DNA of 64,000 nt from CAZDXB01 sp964509335 (lineage in GTDB: Bacteria; Bacteroidota; Ignavibacteria; Kapaibacteriales; UBA2268), in contig CAZDXB010000002.1 of the NCBI GenBank assembly GCA_964509335.1, positions 124,001-188,000 of the forward strand. Reading direction: 5' to 3'. Below are positions 33,040-42,843 of the stretch, piece after piece (position 1 is the stretch's first letter; the number at the start of each line of letters is the position of its first letter). The notes beneath the pieces are model-generated. The model searched no databases. It saw nothing but the letters and a program-made list of their open reading frames with translations, and was not told the DNA's origin. A program made the position numbers and the translations under genes.

Positions 33040-34446
33040 TTATATCCGAACGAGTTCCGCTATGGATTCAATATGATACGTATGCGGAAACATATCGGCG
33101 GGCGTTACGCTCTTTATCTCGTAAGAATCGGATAAAATAGCGCAATCTCTGGCTTGCGTCGTCGGATTGCAACTTACGTAAACGATTCTTTTCGGTTCTA
33201 TCTTAAGTATATGACTCAACAAATTTTTGTGAACGCCCGCTCTCGGAGGATCCATAATTATCAAATCGGGCTTTGGCAATTGCTTCAACAGCCTTACGCT
33301 ATCCTTCTTATGCAAATCGGCGCTAATAAAATCGACGTTGTCAATGCAGTTCAACTCGGCGTTCTGCCGCGCGTCTAGAACCGATTCTTCGGAAAGCTCG
33401 ACGCCCAGTATCTTGTTGCAGTATTTAGCGGCGGGCAAAGTTATAGAACCTGTTCCGCAATATAAATCCCATACTAATTCGTTTTTTTGCAAACGCGACT
33501 TTTCAATAATATTATCGATAAACTTGTTCAATTGAAAAGAATTTGTTTGAAAAAAAGAAAACGGCGATATTTTGAAATCTACCGTTAAAATCTTCTCTAT
33601 TATGTAGCCAAGCCCGTTAAGAACTTTATACTTCCCGTAAGCTACCGGCGTTACTTCGTCGTTAACCGCCCAAACGACGGATTTGACTTCCTCGTAATTC
33701 TCAATAACGCTTTCGCCAAACCAATCTACAAAAGCGCGCTCGTCGTCGTCTTTCGGCTCGGCGGTAACCAAAATCGCCATCATCTCTTCGTAACTCGACG
33801 AACTTCGAATTATTAAATTCCTTAAAAAACCTTCGTGAGTAACTTGATGATACGGAGCTATATCTAATTCTCTCGCCTTGTCCCGAACTAAATTCAAAAT
33901 TCTATCGCCCAACTCCGGCTGTATTTTGCATTCGTCAATATCCAAAACCTTATCGAATCTTTTGGGAACGTGAAGTCCCAAAGCAAAACGCTTGTCCTCT
34001 ATCTCTTCTTCCGAGTCTATTTCAGCTTTGGTCAACCAACGTGAAGCGGCGAAAGAAAATTCCATTTTATTTCTATAACGAAAAATTTCCGGCGAGGCTA
34101 ACGCGTTTTCTAATTCGCCGACCTCCAATTTCCCTATGCGCTCGAACGCGTCTTCGACTTGGCGGCGCTTCCAATACAGTTGTTTCTCATAAGCGATTTG
34201 CTGCCAAGAACAACCTCCGCAAATTCCGAAATACTTGCATTCCGGCTCGACCCTGTCGCTCGATGGCTCCAAAACTTCCTCTATCGTAGCTTCAAAATAG
34301 CTCTTCTTCTTTCTTTTAATTTGAGCTGAGACCTTATCTCCCGGAACCCCGCCCTTAACAAAATAAACTAACCCGTCTTTTCTCGCGACGGAAATGCCTT
34401 TATACCCCAGCGATTCGATTTCCAATGTTTCAGTTTTATTTTTCAT
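33040..34446 (-). CDS. rlmD: 23S rRNA (uracil-C5) methyltransferase RlmD-like
   Basis: An RNA m5U methyltransferase of the TrmA/RlmD class, which uses S-adenosylmethionine to methylate a uracil in 23S rRNA. In order: TRAM domain (SLGYKGISVARKDGLVYFVKG), [4Fe-4S] cysteines (CKYFGICGGCSW plus CKIQ later), then the Rossmann methyltransferase with DLYCGTGSITLP, the DPPRAGVHKN motif and the catalytic VSCNPTTQARD containing the nucleophilic Cys. Length of ~470 is typical. I use the ATG at 34446; a TTG at 34461 is the alternative, and neither has an obvious ribosome-binding site. Specificity (RlmD versus RlmC/RumB-like) is not provable from this sequence. Confidence 0.9.
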   Translation of the reverse strand: MKNKTETLEIESLGYKGISVARKDGLVYFVKGGVPGDKVSAQIKRKKKSYFEATIEEVLEPSSDRVEPECKYFGICGGCSWQQIAYEKQLYWKRRQVEDAFERIGKLEVGELENALASPEIFRYRNKMEFSFAASRWLTKAEIDSEEEIEDKRFALGLHVPKRFDKVLDIDECKIQPELGDRILNLVRDKARELDIAPYHQVTHEGFLRNLIIRSSSSYEEMMAILVTAEPKDDDERAFVDWFGESVIENYEEVKSVVWAVNDEVTPVAYGKYKVLNGLGYIIEKILTVDFKISPFSFFQTNSFQLNKFIDNIIEKSRLQKNELVWDLYCGTGSITLPAAKYCNKILGVELSEESVLDARQNAELNCIDNVDFISADLHKKDSVRLLKQLPKPDLIIMDPPRAGVHKNLLSHILKIEPKRIVYVSCNPTTQARDCAILSDSYEIKSVTPADMFPHTYHIESIAELVRI

Positions 34447-34557
34447 ATTAACATTATTCAAAAGCGATTTTTGAAATATTAAGACGCGTTGACGGGTCTC
34501 TCTATTTCATAAATTGATTCTTTTTAAAAGCTCTAAAAACGGAATGAATCGAATTGA

Positions 34558-35628
34558 TTATAAAGCGCGCTCGACAGCTTCAAAAATTGATTTCGGACAC
34601 AGATAATCCATACAAAAATAATCCGGATTTTTACACTTAGGACTAAAGAAGCATCGACAAGGCTTTTCCGGCTCTACAATCTCGCCGCGCCCGTATAATT
34701 CGAATTCGTATCTATTAAAAATGTTGTTCATCAAAATCAAAGGCTTCTTCAAACCAATAGCGATATGCATCGCCATAGTAACGGCGGAAACGACTACGTC
34801 GCATCGATTAACCAAAGTAATGAATTCCTTCAAAGTAAAATGCCCTGGATAATACGCTCCCGTATGCTCCGACAGTCGGCGATTTTTCTCGTCCTCCTGA
34901 GCGCCGCCCAATAGCATAGGGAAATAGCCTTCTCTTTGCAATATATCAATCAACTCTTCCCACTTTTCCTCAGCCCAAAGTCGAGAAACCCATCTGCCGC
35001 CGCAGCCAGTATTCAAGCCAATTATTTTCTTGCCGGAATTCGGAACGTCCCAAGAGATTGTGTCGTCGTAATCTAAAATATACTCTTCACCCTTGAACTC
35101 CCAGCCGCAAATCTCGAATATTTCCTCCAAATAGGATTTCCTATTCGCCTTATTTACGTCGTCGAACAAGCCCGTTACAAACTTGTGCTCGGCTAACTCA
35201 TTCGCCGGAGCGGGCTTCCCGTCTTTTAAAATAAAACCGTACTTCTCGTCCGCCTCCAAATTCAAAACGAGAGCGCAAGCCTGAGGGTCTTTGTCCAAAT
35301 TAATTACAGTTCTGAATTTTGTAGCTTGAAGCGTTAATATCGACTCCAAGTCAAACGGATATACTTTGTCAACCGAAGCCGGCAAAACTTCCGGCGTATA
35401 TGACAACACCCAAACCAGCGAATCGGGGCGTTCACTCCAAATTTTCGTTAAAAGTGGAGTAGTTCTAATTACGTCGCCGATCGCGCCGAGTTTAATTAAC
35501 AGAATTATATCTTTCTTCGGTTCGTAATAAGGGCAATCTTCGCAATGGACGCCTTCTAATTTATGTTGGTCGCAGGGAATAAAACCGCGAAAAAACTTAC
35601 AATCGCTCTTGTAAACTTTCCCGTCCAT
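34558..35628 (-). CDS. Glycosyltransferase family 9 with a Cys/His cluster
   Basis: A 356-residue heptosyltransferase-like enzyme (GT9), a class that adds heptose or related sugars to lipopolysaccharide in the cytoplasm. The core begins IILLIKLGAIGDVIRTTPLL, with GLNTGCGGRW and the donor-site region LVNRCDVVVSAVTMAMHIAI. Unusual are an N-terminal cluster Cys10-x8-Cys19-x2-His22-x6-Cys29-x2-Cys32 and a C-terminal Cys-rich stretch (PCRCFFSPKCKNPDYFCMDY), which could bind metal or iron-sulfur. AGGAGG precedes the start, within 7 bp of the upstream stop codon. It forms a tight cluster with the outer-membrane-like and GT2 genes, suggesting surface polysaccharide or LPS assembly. Confidence 0.87.
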   Translation of the reverse strand: MDGKVYKSDCKFFRGFIPCDQHKLEGVHCEDCPYYEPKKDIILLIKLGAIGDVIRTTPLLTKIWSERPDSLVWVLSYTPEVLPASVDKVYPFDLESILTLQATKFRTVINLDKDPQACALVLNLEADEKYGFILKDGKPAPANELAEHKFVTGLFDDVNKANRKSYLEEIFEICGWEFKGEEYILDYDDTISWDVPNSGKKIIGLNTGCGGRWVSRLWAEEKWEELIDILQREGYFPMLLGGAQEDEKNRRLSEHTGAYYPGHFTLKEFITLVNRCDVVVSAVTMAMHIAIGLKKPLILMNNIFNRYEFELYGRGEIVEPEKPCRCFFSPKCKNPDYFCMDYLCPKSIFEAVERAL

Positions 35629-35635
35629 AAACCTC

Positions 35636-36421
35636 CTAAAGCTTATATTGTATCATTAACCAAAATCTGAAATTATAAACCGTCGTTTCTTCAGTCTCGA
35701 CGTAACTTACGTTCTTTCTATTCGGAGTCATTAGCTCCCCTCTTGAACCGTCTTTGCCTAAAAAGTTTATAGCCCCCAACGCGCCGTTGACGTCTATATA
35801 CCAAGGATGATTCAACTCTCCGTTAAGCCCAAGCCTAACGGTTCCTCCAAACCTCCAAGTAGAAGGTTTAGTCTTATCCACAAACTTCTCCTTATCTCCT
35901 AGATTAACGTAATTTATCACCCTTTCAAAAGTTCCCTCGGTTACGTACGTCGCCGCTCCTTCTATACCCGCGTAAACTTTCGCCGTTCTTGAAAGCGCAA
36001 AAAATCTCAAAAAGGAATAATTCATCCCAATAGAAAAAGAAGGCAAATATAAGTCGTGCCTTAGCTTAATATCCGACACGTCGCTAATAGGCTCCCTTTC
36101 TCTGCCCATATAGAAAATATACTCAAAACCCAAAGGTATCTCAAGAATCCCAGCGTCGTCCAACTCAAGAGTTAACTGAACGCGAAAACCGGGCTGCCCC
36201 CCGTCGAAACTCCCGCCGTAAATATCTTCGCCTGAGGAATTTTGAATATAAAAAGGCTTTGTAGCTATATTGTCGCCGATTATTTCTGAATTGGCAAAAC
36301 CAGCCGACAAAGACATCCGAGGCGCTTGAGCTTCGGACGAAATCACGAAAAAGAAGTTTAGCGCGGCGCCAATAACCGCTAACGCAACTACTTTTAGACG
36401 CTTTTTCTTTACGGTTTGCAT
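35636..36421 (-). CDS. Predicted outer-membrane beta-barrel protein
   Basis: A 261-residue exported protein. It has a signal peptide (LKVVALAVIGAALNFFFVISSEAQA) and a mature region of alternating amphipathic beta-strands (FRVQLTLELDD, LEIPLGFEYIFYM, FSIGMNYSFLRFF, KVYAGIEGAATYV, GTVRLGLNGELN), ending in a strand with aromatic/hydrophobic alternation (YNFRFWLMIQYKL). This is the profile of small 8- to 12-strand OmpA-like or porin-family barrels. No periplasmic domain is present. It lies 10 bp after the GT2 gene and 7 bp before the GT9 gene, so all three are one operon; it may be a partner of envelope glycan assembly or an unrelated passenger. Confidence 0.75.
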   Translation of the reverse strand: MQTVKKKRLKVVALAVIGAALNFFFVISSEAQAPRMSLSAGFANSEIIGDNIATKPFYIQNSSGEDIYGGSFDGGQPGFRVQLTLELDDAGILEIPLGFEYIFYMGREREPISDVSDIKLRHDLYLPSFSIGMNYSFLRFFALSRTAKVYAGIEGAATYVTEGTFERVINYVNLGDKEKFVDKTKPSTWRFGGTVRLGLNGELNHPWYIDVNGALGAINFLGKDGSRGELMTPNRKNVSYVETEETTVYNFRFWLMIQYKL

Positions 36422-36431
36422 AATAAACCTT

Positions 36432-37451
36432 CTATATTTTTTCTTTTATATTATAATCGTCTTTTTCATATCTTCTTTTCACTATCATTTCGCCTATCAA
36501 ACCCATAGAAATTAGTTGAACGCCGACTATAATAAGAGCTATACCAAAAAGAGCGAGAGGCCTATTGGTCAAATAAGTATTGCCTAAAAACCATTCTATA
36601 GTTAAATACAAGTCAATCGCGAAACCAATAAGGGCAAAAGCCGCGCCTAAAGTTCCGAAGAAATGCAAAGGTCTTCTTAAATAGCGAGTAGTGAACACGA
36701 CTGTTATTAAATCGAGAAATCCTTTAATCAATCGAGTAACGCCGTATTTTGACTTCCCATACCGTCGAGAGTGATGAACGACTGGTATCTCCGTCACCCT
36801 AAACCCCTCCCATTTAGCCAACGCGGGAATATATCTGTATATTTCGCCGTATATATGCAATGACTTGACTACTTCGCGACGATAAACTTTTATACCGCAA
36901 TTGAAATCGTGAAGCCTAATGCCGCTAACTATCGACGTAACCAAATTAAAAAACTTCGAAGGTAGAGTTTTACCCAATGGGTCTTTCCGTTTCTTTTTCC
37001 AACCGCTCACTAAATCATAGCCTTCGTTTATTTTATCTATCATATTTCTGAAACTGGCTGGGTCGTCTTGCAAATCCGCGTCCATTGTGCCTATCAAATT
37101 CCCTCTCGCTCTGCTGAAACCTACCGTTAGAGCCGCCGATTTTCCATAATTTCTCCTGAATCTGTACCCTCTCACCCTTGGATTTCTACGCTTAATTGTT
37201 TTGATAACTTCAAATGAATTATCCGTCGAACCGTCGTCCACAAATATTATTTCGTAATTGTTCTCGGTTACGTTGGGAATCTTCTTTAATTCTCTATCCA
37301 AATGTATCGCCAACTCAGGCAATGAATCTTTCTCGTTATAAACGGGGATTACCACTGAAAAATATACGTTTCTTTTATCCTTTTTAAACGGTCTTCTTTT
37401 ACTTCTCGTATTGTCGTTATGCTTGTCTTTATATCGTCTTGTGTCCTTCAT
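36432..37451 (-). CDS. Family 2 glycosyltransferase, polyprenyl-phosphate type
   Basis: A 339-residue membrane glycosyltransferase of the DPM1/GtrB/ArnC type, which moves a sugar onto undecaprenyl phosphate at the inner leaflet. It has an N-terminal basic tail of ~28 residues, then FSVVIPVYNEKDSLPEL, VDDGSTDNS, the DxD-like MDADLQDDP and the VSGWKKKRKD acceptor region (all GT-A motifs), followed by two C-terminal membrane helices (HFFGTLGAAFALIGFAIDLYL and PLALFGIALIIVGVQLISMG). Its place beside GT9 and outer-membrane genes suggests supply of a lipid-linked sugar for surface glycan. The donor sugar is not determined. AAGGAAA precedes the ATG. Confidence 0.9.
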   Translation of the reverse strand: MKDTRRYKDKHNDNTRSKRRPFKKDKRNVYFSVVIPVYNEKDSLPELAIHLDRELKKIPNVTENNYEIIFVDDGSTDNSFEVIKTIKRRNPRVRGYRFRRNYGKSAALTVGFSRARGNLIGTMDADLQDDPASFRNMIDKINEGYDLVSGWKKKRKDPLGKTLPSKFFNLVTSIVSGIRLHDFNCGIKVYRREVVKSLHIYGEIYRYIPALAKWEGFRVTEIPVVHHSRRYGKSKYGVTRLIKGFLDLITVVFTTRYLRRPLHFFGTLGAAFALIGFAIDLYLTIEWFLGNTYLTNRPLALFGIALIIVGVQLISMGLIGEMIVKRRYEKDDYNIKEKI

Positions 37452-37463
37452 TATTTTCCTTGC

Positions 37464-38237
37464 TTAATTTGACTTTACAAATTGAAGAGTTTTTAATAAA
37501 CAACCGTGCTTACTTATAACAACAAAATAACATCCAGACGCTAATTCGGACGCGTCGAGCGTAGTCTCGCTTCCTTCACAAAAACCTGACAATTTCCGCT
37601 CTCCTAACGCGTTATATACCGAATATTCAAAAGACTCCTCCTCCGAGCGTATCCTTAACAAAGAATTAGCGGGATTAGGATATAAAGCGTAGCCGTCTTT
37701 TACCTCGTCGCGCTTGCCGTTAGGTTCGACGTTAAAATACACTACAATTTCGAACTGATCCAAAGAAAAATTATCAACCCTAGCCGTATTGTTCTCCAAC
37801 ATATCGACTTTAAAATATTGCCCTGAGAACAAATCTTGAACGAAAGCCGAATCGACAATCGATCTAGGCAACGAATCCCATTTAATATCGTAACTCGAAC
37901 TTATATTAAAAAGTAAAAATCTATAGTAACGAGCAAATCTTTTTACGTTCGCAAAGGGACGGAAATCATAATAAGACCAAAAAACAGAATCCGCCGTAGA
38001 ATCCCTTACCAAAAAAGTCGCGTATAAATCGTCGGGCGGCGGAAACTCCGGAGCCTTTATCTCGCCCAAAGCTTTATCTATATTATGCGTGGCGTCTCTA
38101 TGCAATCCAAAAACCAATTTATTATAAGTATCCTCGGTATCCGTTTCGAACCTAAGATTCACTCCCAGCGAATCCAGAGCGTATAAATTTACCGAAGAAA
38201 ATGCTACAACCAAAATTAATAACGCTATTCTTTTCAT
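37464..38237 (-). CDS. T9SS-exported protein of unknown function
   Basis: A 257-residue protein with a signal peptide (MKRIALLILVVAFSSVNLYA) and a mature ~155-residue domain (SLGVNLRFETDTEDTYNKLV, then IKAPEFPPPDDLYATFLVRD) that I do not recognise. The C-terminal ~75 residues (GYALYPNPANSLLRIRSEE to SGCYFVVISKHG) are a type-A T9SS sorting domain with the PNPA turn. The stop is 12 bp before the GT2 start, so it may lead the glycosyltransferase operon. Function unknown; probably a small surface-attached protein. Confidence 0.8.
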   Translation of the reverse strand: MKRIALLILVVAFSSVNLYALDSLGVNLRFETDTEDTYNKLVFGLHRDATHNIDKALGEIKAPEFPPPDDLYATFLVRDSTADSVFWSYYDFRPFANVKRFARYYRFLLFNISSSYDIKWDSLPRSIVDSAFVQDLFSGQYFKVDMLENNTARVDNFSLDQFEIVVYFNVEPNGKRDEVKDGYALYPNPANSLLRIRSEEESFEYSVYNALGERKLSGFCEGSETTLDASELASGCYFVVISKHGCLLKTLQFVKSN

Positions 38238-38301
38238 TTTTCTAACCGTTTATAGTAATAACAACCAAAACCTCAAAATGTTTCATTTTTTTTGAAGTAT
38301 A

Positions 38302-38345
38302 TATACGATAAATGGGCAACTGTAATTAAACAGGTTGCCCATCTA
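38302..38345 (-). terminator. Hairpin after the 1061-residue T9SS gene
   Basis: The stem ACGATAGATGGGCAAC (minus strand) pairs with GTTGCCCATTTATCGT around a ~13-base loop, about 30 bp after the stop at 38375. It is followed by AT-rich rather than pure T sequence, so it is a probable but weak terminator. Confidence 0.6.
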
Positions 38346-38374
38346 TCGTTAATTAATATTTCAGCCCCGGGCTT

Positions 38375-41300
38375 TTATTTTATAACTGTTATCATAACAG
38401 TCGAGGCGTTTGAACCTTGCATTAATCTGCAGAGATAACGCCCGGAAGCGAATTTGCTCGCGCTCAAATCGTAAGTATATTCGCCGGCTGATTTAAAGCC
38501 TTCGAATAACTTATAAGGGTTGCCTACCGCGTCTACTAACTCTAATTTTACGTATCCGTCTCTTGGAACGTTATACTTAACCGTAGAATTAGCCATAACG
38601 GGATTCGGATGAACGTTTACGCCCAAACCGCCTGTCATAATTTCGCTCTTGAGAACTTTAATCTTGTTGTTCGTTGTCGAGCTAATTTCGACCGAACCGT
38701 TGTCGCCTTTCTCTATCTCGCCTAAAGTCTCGCCCGTAATCGCGTCTACAAAAGTATAGTCCGCGTCGGCGTTGTTTACGTTTAGCGCTATAGGATATTC
38801 GACTCCTTGAAGCGTAACGATTGTTTCGTCCTGCTTCGTTAACATCTTGTTGTCGTAAAATCTTACGTCGAACAAGTTATGCGGAGGTCTCGGAGGCATT
38901 TCGAAATATTCCGTATTTACGGTTTCGTTATTGGTCAAGTATAATTTACCGGTTCTTTGAGCGTTGTCTCTTACCACTAACTCAACGCTGGAGCTTAATA
39001 CGCTTTCTTTCTCGTAATTTCCGCTAGCGTCAACTCTTGTAATAGTAGGATGGATAAGCTTCAAATAGCCGTGCTTGCCTTCGTCGGCTTTCAACCAATA
39101 ACCTAATCCCGGCTCTAATACAGAAGTCTCGTAATAACCTTCGTTTGTTCGGTATCCCCAAATGCCGTGCTTTCTAACAAAACTTCTGGAAGGTTTGTCG
39201 CCTGAATACTCTTCAAAATCAATATACTTAATATTCATCGGATAAGAAAGCGCTCCTATTGTATTCCATCCGGGGAAAACCTTAACTTCGTCGTCGAAAC
39301 CGTCGTCCAGACCTTTGGTTATCCTGTTCATAAACGTGCCTTTGAATTGAGTGTCGATTATATCGCTGTATCTAATGAAATAACCGACGCCCGGCTTTAA
39401 GACATTATGTTCTTCATAACCGCTATTAAAGAACGCAAACGGTATGTTAATCGCGTTAGGATAAACAACGTTGTGTTCCATATTCTTCGGTCTTACCGGC
39501 AACGATAACAAGTTCCAGCCTTTGTTGATCTTCGGATTGCCGTAAGCGTCAACGTACTCGATAACTCTTGGCAACGTGTACTCTATCTTAAACGAAGTGA
39601 TTTTCGGGTCCTGAATCGAATACGAGAATATACTGCCGCCTAAATGGGTAGCGTCTCTCATATTTTGACTCGGGAACAACGAACCGTTTAAGGTATCGCT
39701 CAAGAACAATTGCGAACCTTCAATGAAATCGGTGGTGTCCCATTCAATGACAACGGGATAATTTTCCGCTCCGCCGGCGTTGAATCTGCAGAGATACACG
39801 TGCGATTGCAACGTGTCGTTGAAATCTCTAATATCTCTGGACTCGGTCATCGGCGTTACCCTATTCGGCAACATATCGCCTAATCCAAACGGCACCATAT
39901 CGTCGTCCGGATAGAATCTAGCGCCAAATTGCTGCAACGGACCCGAGTAAGCGAATTCACCAAATAGCGTATCGGTTCCCATAGTAGCTCTATGACCTGT
40001 TCCGAAAATAACTTTCGTTTCGTCTCCGGTTTGTCCTCTCGAATTTCTAATCGTTAATGTTATACCGCGATGTTGGTCTTCAAACGAACCGTCGTCGGGT
40101 TCAAACGGATTTCTAAAGTTAACAAAAGTGATTCTCATCCTTACCGGACTTATTTCCGCGGTTTTCGATTTAATTGTTATATAACCTGTATATATTCCCG
40201 CTTTTTCTCCGTTGTGAGGAATCACCTCGTCGGGGTCGCATCTTATATAAACAAACACAGGATCGTCGGATTCAGTCAAATCGCCCATCGGGTCTGGTTT
40301 GTCAGCGCCTTGACCTAAAATGTCGTTGTCGATATAATTTACGTAACCCTTAGTCGTATTCTGACCTATCGGCACGTATTTACTTCTGTTAACCGACTCT
40401 AACATAAACAATAACCACGGAGCGTCGGACTCAATATCGATATCCATCAATCTTGTTTCGGAAGTCGAGTTCCTTAAAGTAAATTTCACCTGCCCGTAAA
40501 CGTTGTCAGGCTTATCTACTTTACTCGAATCAACCGTTAATGGATCTCTTAAAATCCAAACTCCTTCGGGAGCCTGTTCGGGTCTGTTTATATTGTCCCA
40601 AATAGGCGGTTGAGAACCTGTTCTCGAAATTTCATACCAAATTCTCGGTAACTTTTCCGTCAATTTCAAGTAAATAGCGCCCGGTAAAATCGGCTCGGTA
40701 TTCCATAAAGACGATATCGGCTTATTATTCATACCTGCCATACCGACATAAGTGCCCGGCACATTCGGATCCTGATAAATATCTTGAATATTAATGCTAT
40801 CGCTAAACATTAAATTTTTGAAAGCGATTTCTTCTCTAACGTTCCAATCGTTATACATTATTGTATCAGGCGAAATATACATAGGAGTATATTCTGAAGC
40901 CCTTTCTTCAGCCGAAATACTTCCTCTTTCCAACTTAACGCGGAATTTTACGTATAACAGAACGTTATAATCTACCGAACTCGTATCGGTAACGGGCAAA
41001 GGCTTAGTTGAAGCTCCGCTAATAACTAGCTCTTTACCTCTTTCCCTAACATTTAACGGTATGGGCGGATCCCCCGGATCCCTAAAGAAATCTTGGTAAG
41101 ACATATCTTTATGTACGTCCCACTGTAAATTAAAGTCTTTAGCGAGCGGTTCTACATAATCACCCCTGACGTTGTAGCTTCTCGCGTCGTCTTCGGGAAA
41201 TGGATGAACCGTTACTAAACCTACCGGTTCGACGGCTACGCCGTCAAACTTAACCTTAAATCTAAAGCTATAAATCGGATCCGGAACTAGGAATTTCGCC

Positions 41301-41584
41301 AAATCAGTCGATTTATAATGCCACCATTTATTATCAATAAACACCGGCATTAAAAACTCTCTCGGCGAACCGCCTCTTTGCGTTACGGGCAGCCAAATCC
41401 TCCCGTCCGGATACCAATCCGCGTTGTAGCCTTCCTCGGTTCCCGTTAAACTCAACTTAGGCGTTTGCGGATAGGTATAGCTCTGAGACCATACGTCCTG
41501 GGACGCCGTAAGTACGAAAGCAAAAAATAGAATCGCACCTAGTATAATACGGAATCCCCGCAATTGTAAATAATATTTGTTCAT
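38375..41584 (-). CDS. Large T9SS-exported surface protein of unknown function
   Basis: A 1069-residue protein with a long signal peptide (FRIILGAILFFAFVLTASQDVWS) and a beta-rich body without an enzyme motif. It contains anchor-like and Ig-like segments (VYGQVKFTLRNSTSETRLM; ITLTIRNSRGQTGDETKVIFGTG) and a lectin-like stretch around residues 690-830 with repeats of 'PGxGYFIRYSD' and 'PGLGYWLKADE', the phrasing of Bacteroidota proteins in which a short 'Kelch-less' beta domain repeats. The last ~85 residues (VHPNPVMANSTVKYNVPRDG to SGRYLCRLMQGS) are a type-A T9SS sorting domain. It shares general style with the 2904-residue protein (VIEWDTT/VIEWDAT phrases), suggesting common modules. Confidence 0.78.
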   Translation of the reverse strand: MNKYYLQLRGFRIILGAILFFAFVLTASQDVWSQSYTYPQTPKLSLTGTEEGYNADWYPDGRIWLPVTQRGGSPREFLMPVFIDNKWWHYKSTDLAKFLVPDPIYSFRFKVKFDGVAVEPVGLVTVHPFPEDDARSYNVRGDYVEPLAKDFNLQWDVHKDMSYQDFFRDPGDPPIPLNVRERGKELVISGASTKPLPVTDTSSVDYNVLLYVKFRVKLERGSISAEERASEYTPMYISPDTIMYNDWNVREEIAFKNLMFSDSINIQDIYQDPNVPGTYVGMAGMNNKPISSLWNTEPILPGAIYLKLTEKLPRIWYEISRTGSQPPIWDNINRPEQAPEGVWILRDPLTVDSSKVDKPDNVYGQVKFTLRNSTSETRLMDIDIESDAPWLLFMLESVNRSKYVPIGQNTTKGYVNYIDNDILGQGADKPDPMGDLTESDDPVFVYIRCDPDEVIPHNGEKAGIYTGYITIKSKTAEISPVRMRITFVNFRNPFEPDDGSFEDQHRGITLTIRNSRGQTGDETKVIFGTGHRATMGTDTLFGEFAYSGPLQQFGARFYPDDDMVPFGLGDMLPNRVTPMTESRDIRDFNDTLQSHVYLCRFNAGGAENYPVVIEWDTTDFIEGSQLFLSDTLNGSLFPSQNMRDATHLGGSIFSYSIQDPKITSFKIEYTLPRVIEYVDAYGNPKINKGWNLLSLPVRPKNMEHNVVYPNAINIPFAFFNSGYEEHNVLKPGVGYFIRYSDIIDTQFKGTFMNRITKGLDDGFDDEVKVFPGWNTIGALSYPMNIKYIDFEEYSGDKPSRSFVRKHGIWGYRTNEGYYETSVLEPGLGYWLKADEGKHGYLKLIHPTITRVDASGNYEKESVLSSSVELVVRDNAQRTGKLYLTNNETVNTEYFEMPPRPPHNLFDVRFYDNKMLTKQDETIVTLQGVEYPIALNVNNADADYTFVDAITGETLGEIEKGDNGSVEISSTTNNKIKVLKSEIMTGGLGVNVHPNPVMANSTVKYNVPRDGYVKLELVDAVGNPYKLFEGFKSAGEYTYDLSASKFASGRYLCRLMQGSNASTVMITVIK

Positions 41585-41619
41585 GAGTACCCCCAGTTAA
41601 TTATATAAACACTGAATAA

Positions 41620-42843
41620 TTAATTTTTTATTAAAAAAATATTTTTTACTATGTCGTTCATCAAAGTCATTCTAGTTAAATAAACTCCTCTACTAAAACT
41701 ACTTACATCAATAGCGTAATATGCGTCGCTTAAATACTCCGCTTTCGCTAATTCCCTGCCGTTCAAATCATATATCCTTATCGATTTCATCTTAACTCTT
41801 CCGCCGTCAATTTTATAAACAAACTCTTCGCTTAAATAACTGTAATATGAATCTATATTAATATCATTGTTTTCGAAATCTCTTAAATCTGTTCCCGTCG
41901 TATCTTCTTTTTCTTTTATTAATACCAATTCGTCGTTGACAAATCTCGTAGCGCAGGAACAATCGTTTATATCCACTATCTCAACGCTCAATTTCGACGT
42001 GTCTTCCACGTTCCGCGCTTTCATTTCTAACTGTAATACTGTCTCGTCGATTATATCGTCTAATATTACAGATTTCAAAAAGTATTCATTTTCTTTTGTC
42101 GAATAAATCGTATCGACAACAAACTTTTCATTCAAAGAACGAGCTTCTAATAATTCGTAAACTTCTTCGTTAAAATTCAACTTAAAAGTTAGAGAATCAA
42201 CTCTCGCTAATCCGTTCGTGTTCAAATTGACGTTCCCGCTCGCTACTGAATCCTTTTCTCCAAACTTTAACTCTTCGCTTAAAAACTTCGCTTCTACAAA
42301 GCTCCAATCAGTTTCCTTCACTTTTACGTCAATCTTCAAATCGCTATCTTTATATTCTATCCCATCTTCCATTTCTTTCACGACTTCAATCTCAAAATAA
42401 AGAGTATTAATATAAGTCGTGTCCGGGCATTCTCCTAAATACTTAGCCATAAACGCTATCAGAGGCTTATCTCCGCTCACCTGAGGACTGTAAAACTGCA
42501 TCGCGAAAGCCCTCAATTCGCCCGGTTCCCAAATATTGAAATCTTTATAATCGAAGTAATCCGATAGCGTGCCAATATAAAGAGCAGATATTATTTGGAT
42601 TTTATCCGGATTATATTTTAAAAGAACGTCAAAACTGTATAACGAATCCAAATAATCTATCTCGCCTACTCCAACCGAAAATTCAAACCTTCTATCTCTT
42701 TCCTTTCCGCAAACAAATACGTCTCTGTGCTGTTTTAACTGAACTTTAATCGTCGAATCATTTTCTTCCGCCTCAGCCGTCAGGCTGCCGCAATATATAA
42801 GCGGCAGCCAAACGACAAAGACCGCTAAAAGCCTAATCATCAC
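41620..42843 (-). CDS. T9SS-exported protein with a cohesin-like domain
   Basis: A 407-residue protein with a signal peptide (MMIRLLAVFVVWLPLIYCG). Residues ~45-165 read like a cohesin fold: SFDVLLKYNPDKIQIISAL early, then GELRAFAMQFYSP, SGDKPLIAFMAKYLGE and a closing LYFEIEV. A second beta-sandwich at ~195-310 (TNGLARVDSLTFKLNFNEEVYELLE) has the same cadence. The C-terminal ~80 residues (MKSIRIYDLNGRELAKAEY to SRGVYLTRM) form a type-A T9SS domain. The ATG overlaps the stop codon of the upstream gene (ATGA), so the two are translationally coupled. The cohesin-like call is by phrasing only; cell-surface display of a binding module is the likely role. Confidence 0.72.
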   Translation of the reverse strand: MMIRLLAVFVVWLPLIYCGSLTAEAEENDSTIKVQLKQHRDVFVCGKERDRRFEFSVGVGEIDYLDSLYSFDVLLKYNPDKIQIISALYIGTLSDYFDYKDFNIWEPGELRAFAMQFYSPQVSGDKPLIAFMAKYLGECPDTTYINTLYFEIEVVKEMEDGIEYKDSDLKIDVKVKETDWSFVEAKFLSEELKFGEKDSVASGNVNLNTNGLARVDSLTFKLNFNEEVYELLEARSLNEKFVVDTIYSTKENEYFLKSVILDDIIDETVLQLEMKARNVEDTSKLSVEIVDINDCSCATRFVNDELVLIKEKEDTTGTDLRDFENNDINIDSYYSYLSEEFVYKIDGGRVKMKSIRIYDLNGRELAKAEYLSDAYYAIDVSSFSRGVYLTRMTLMNDIVKNIFLIKN

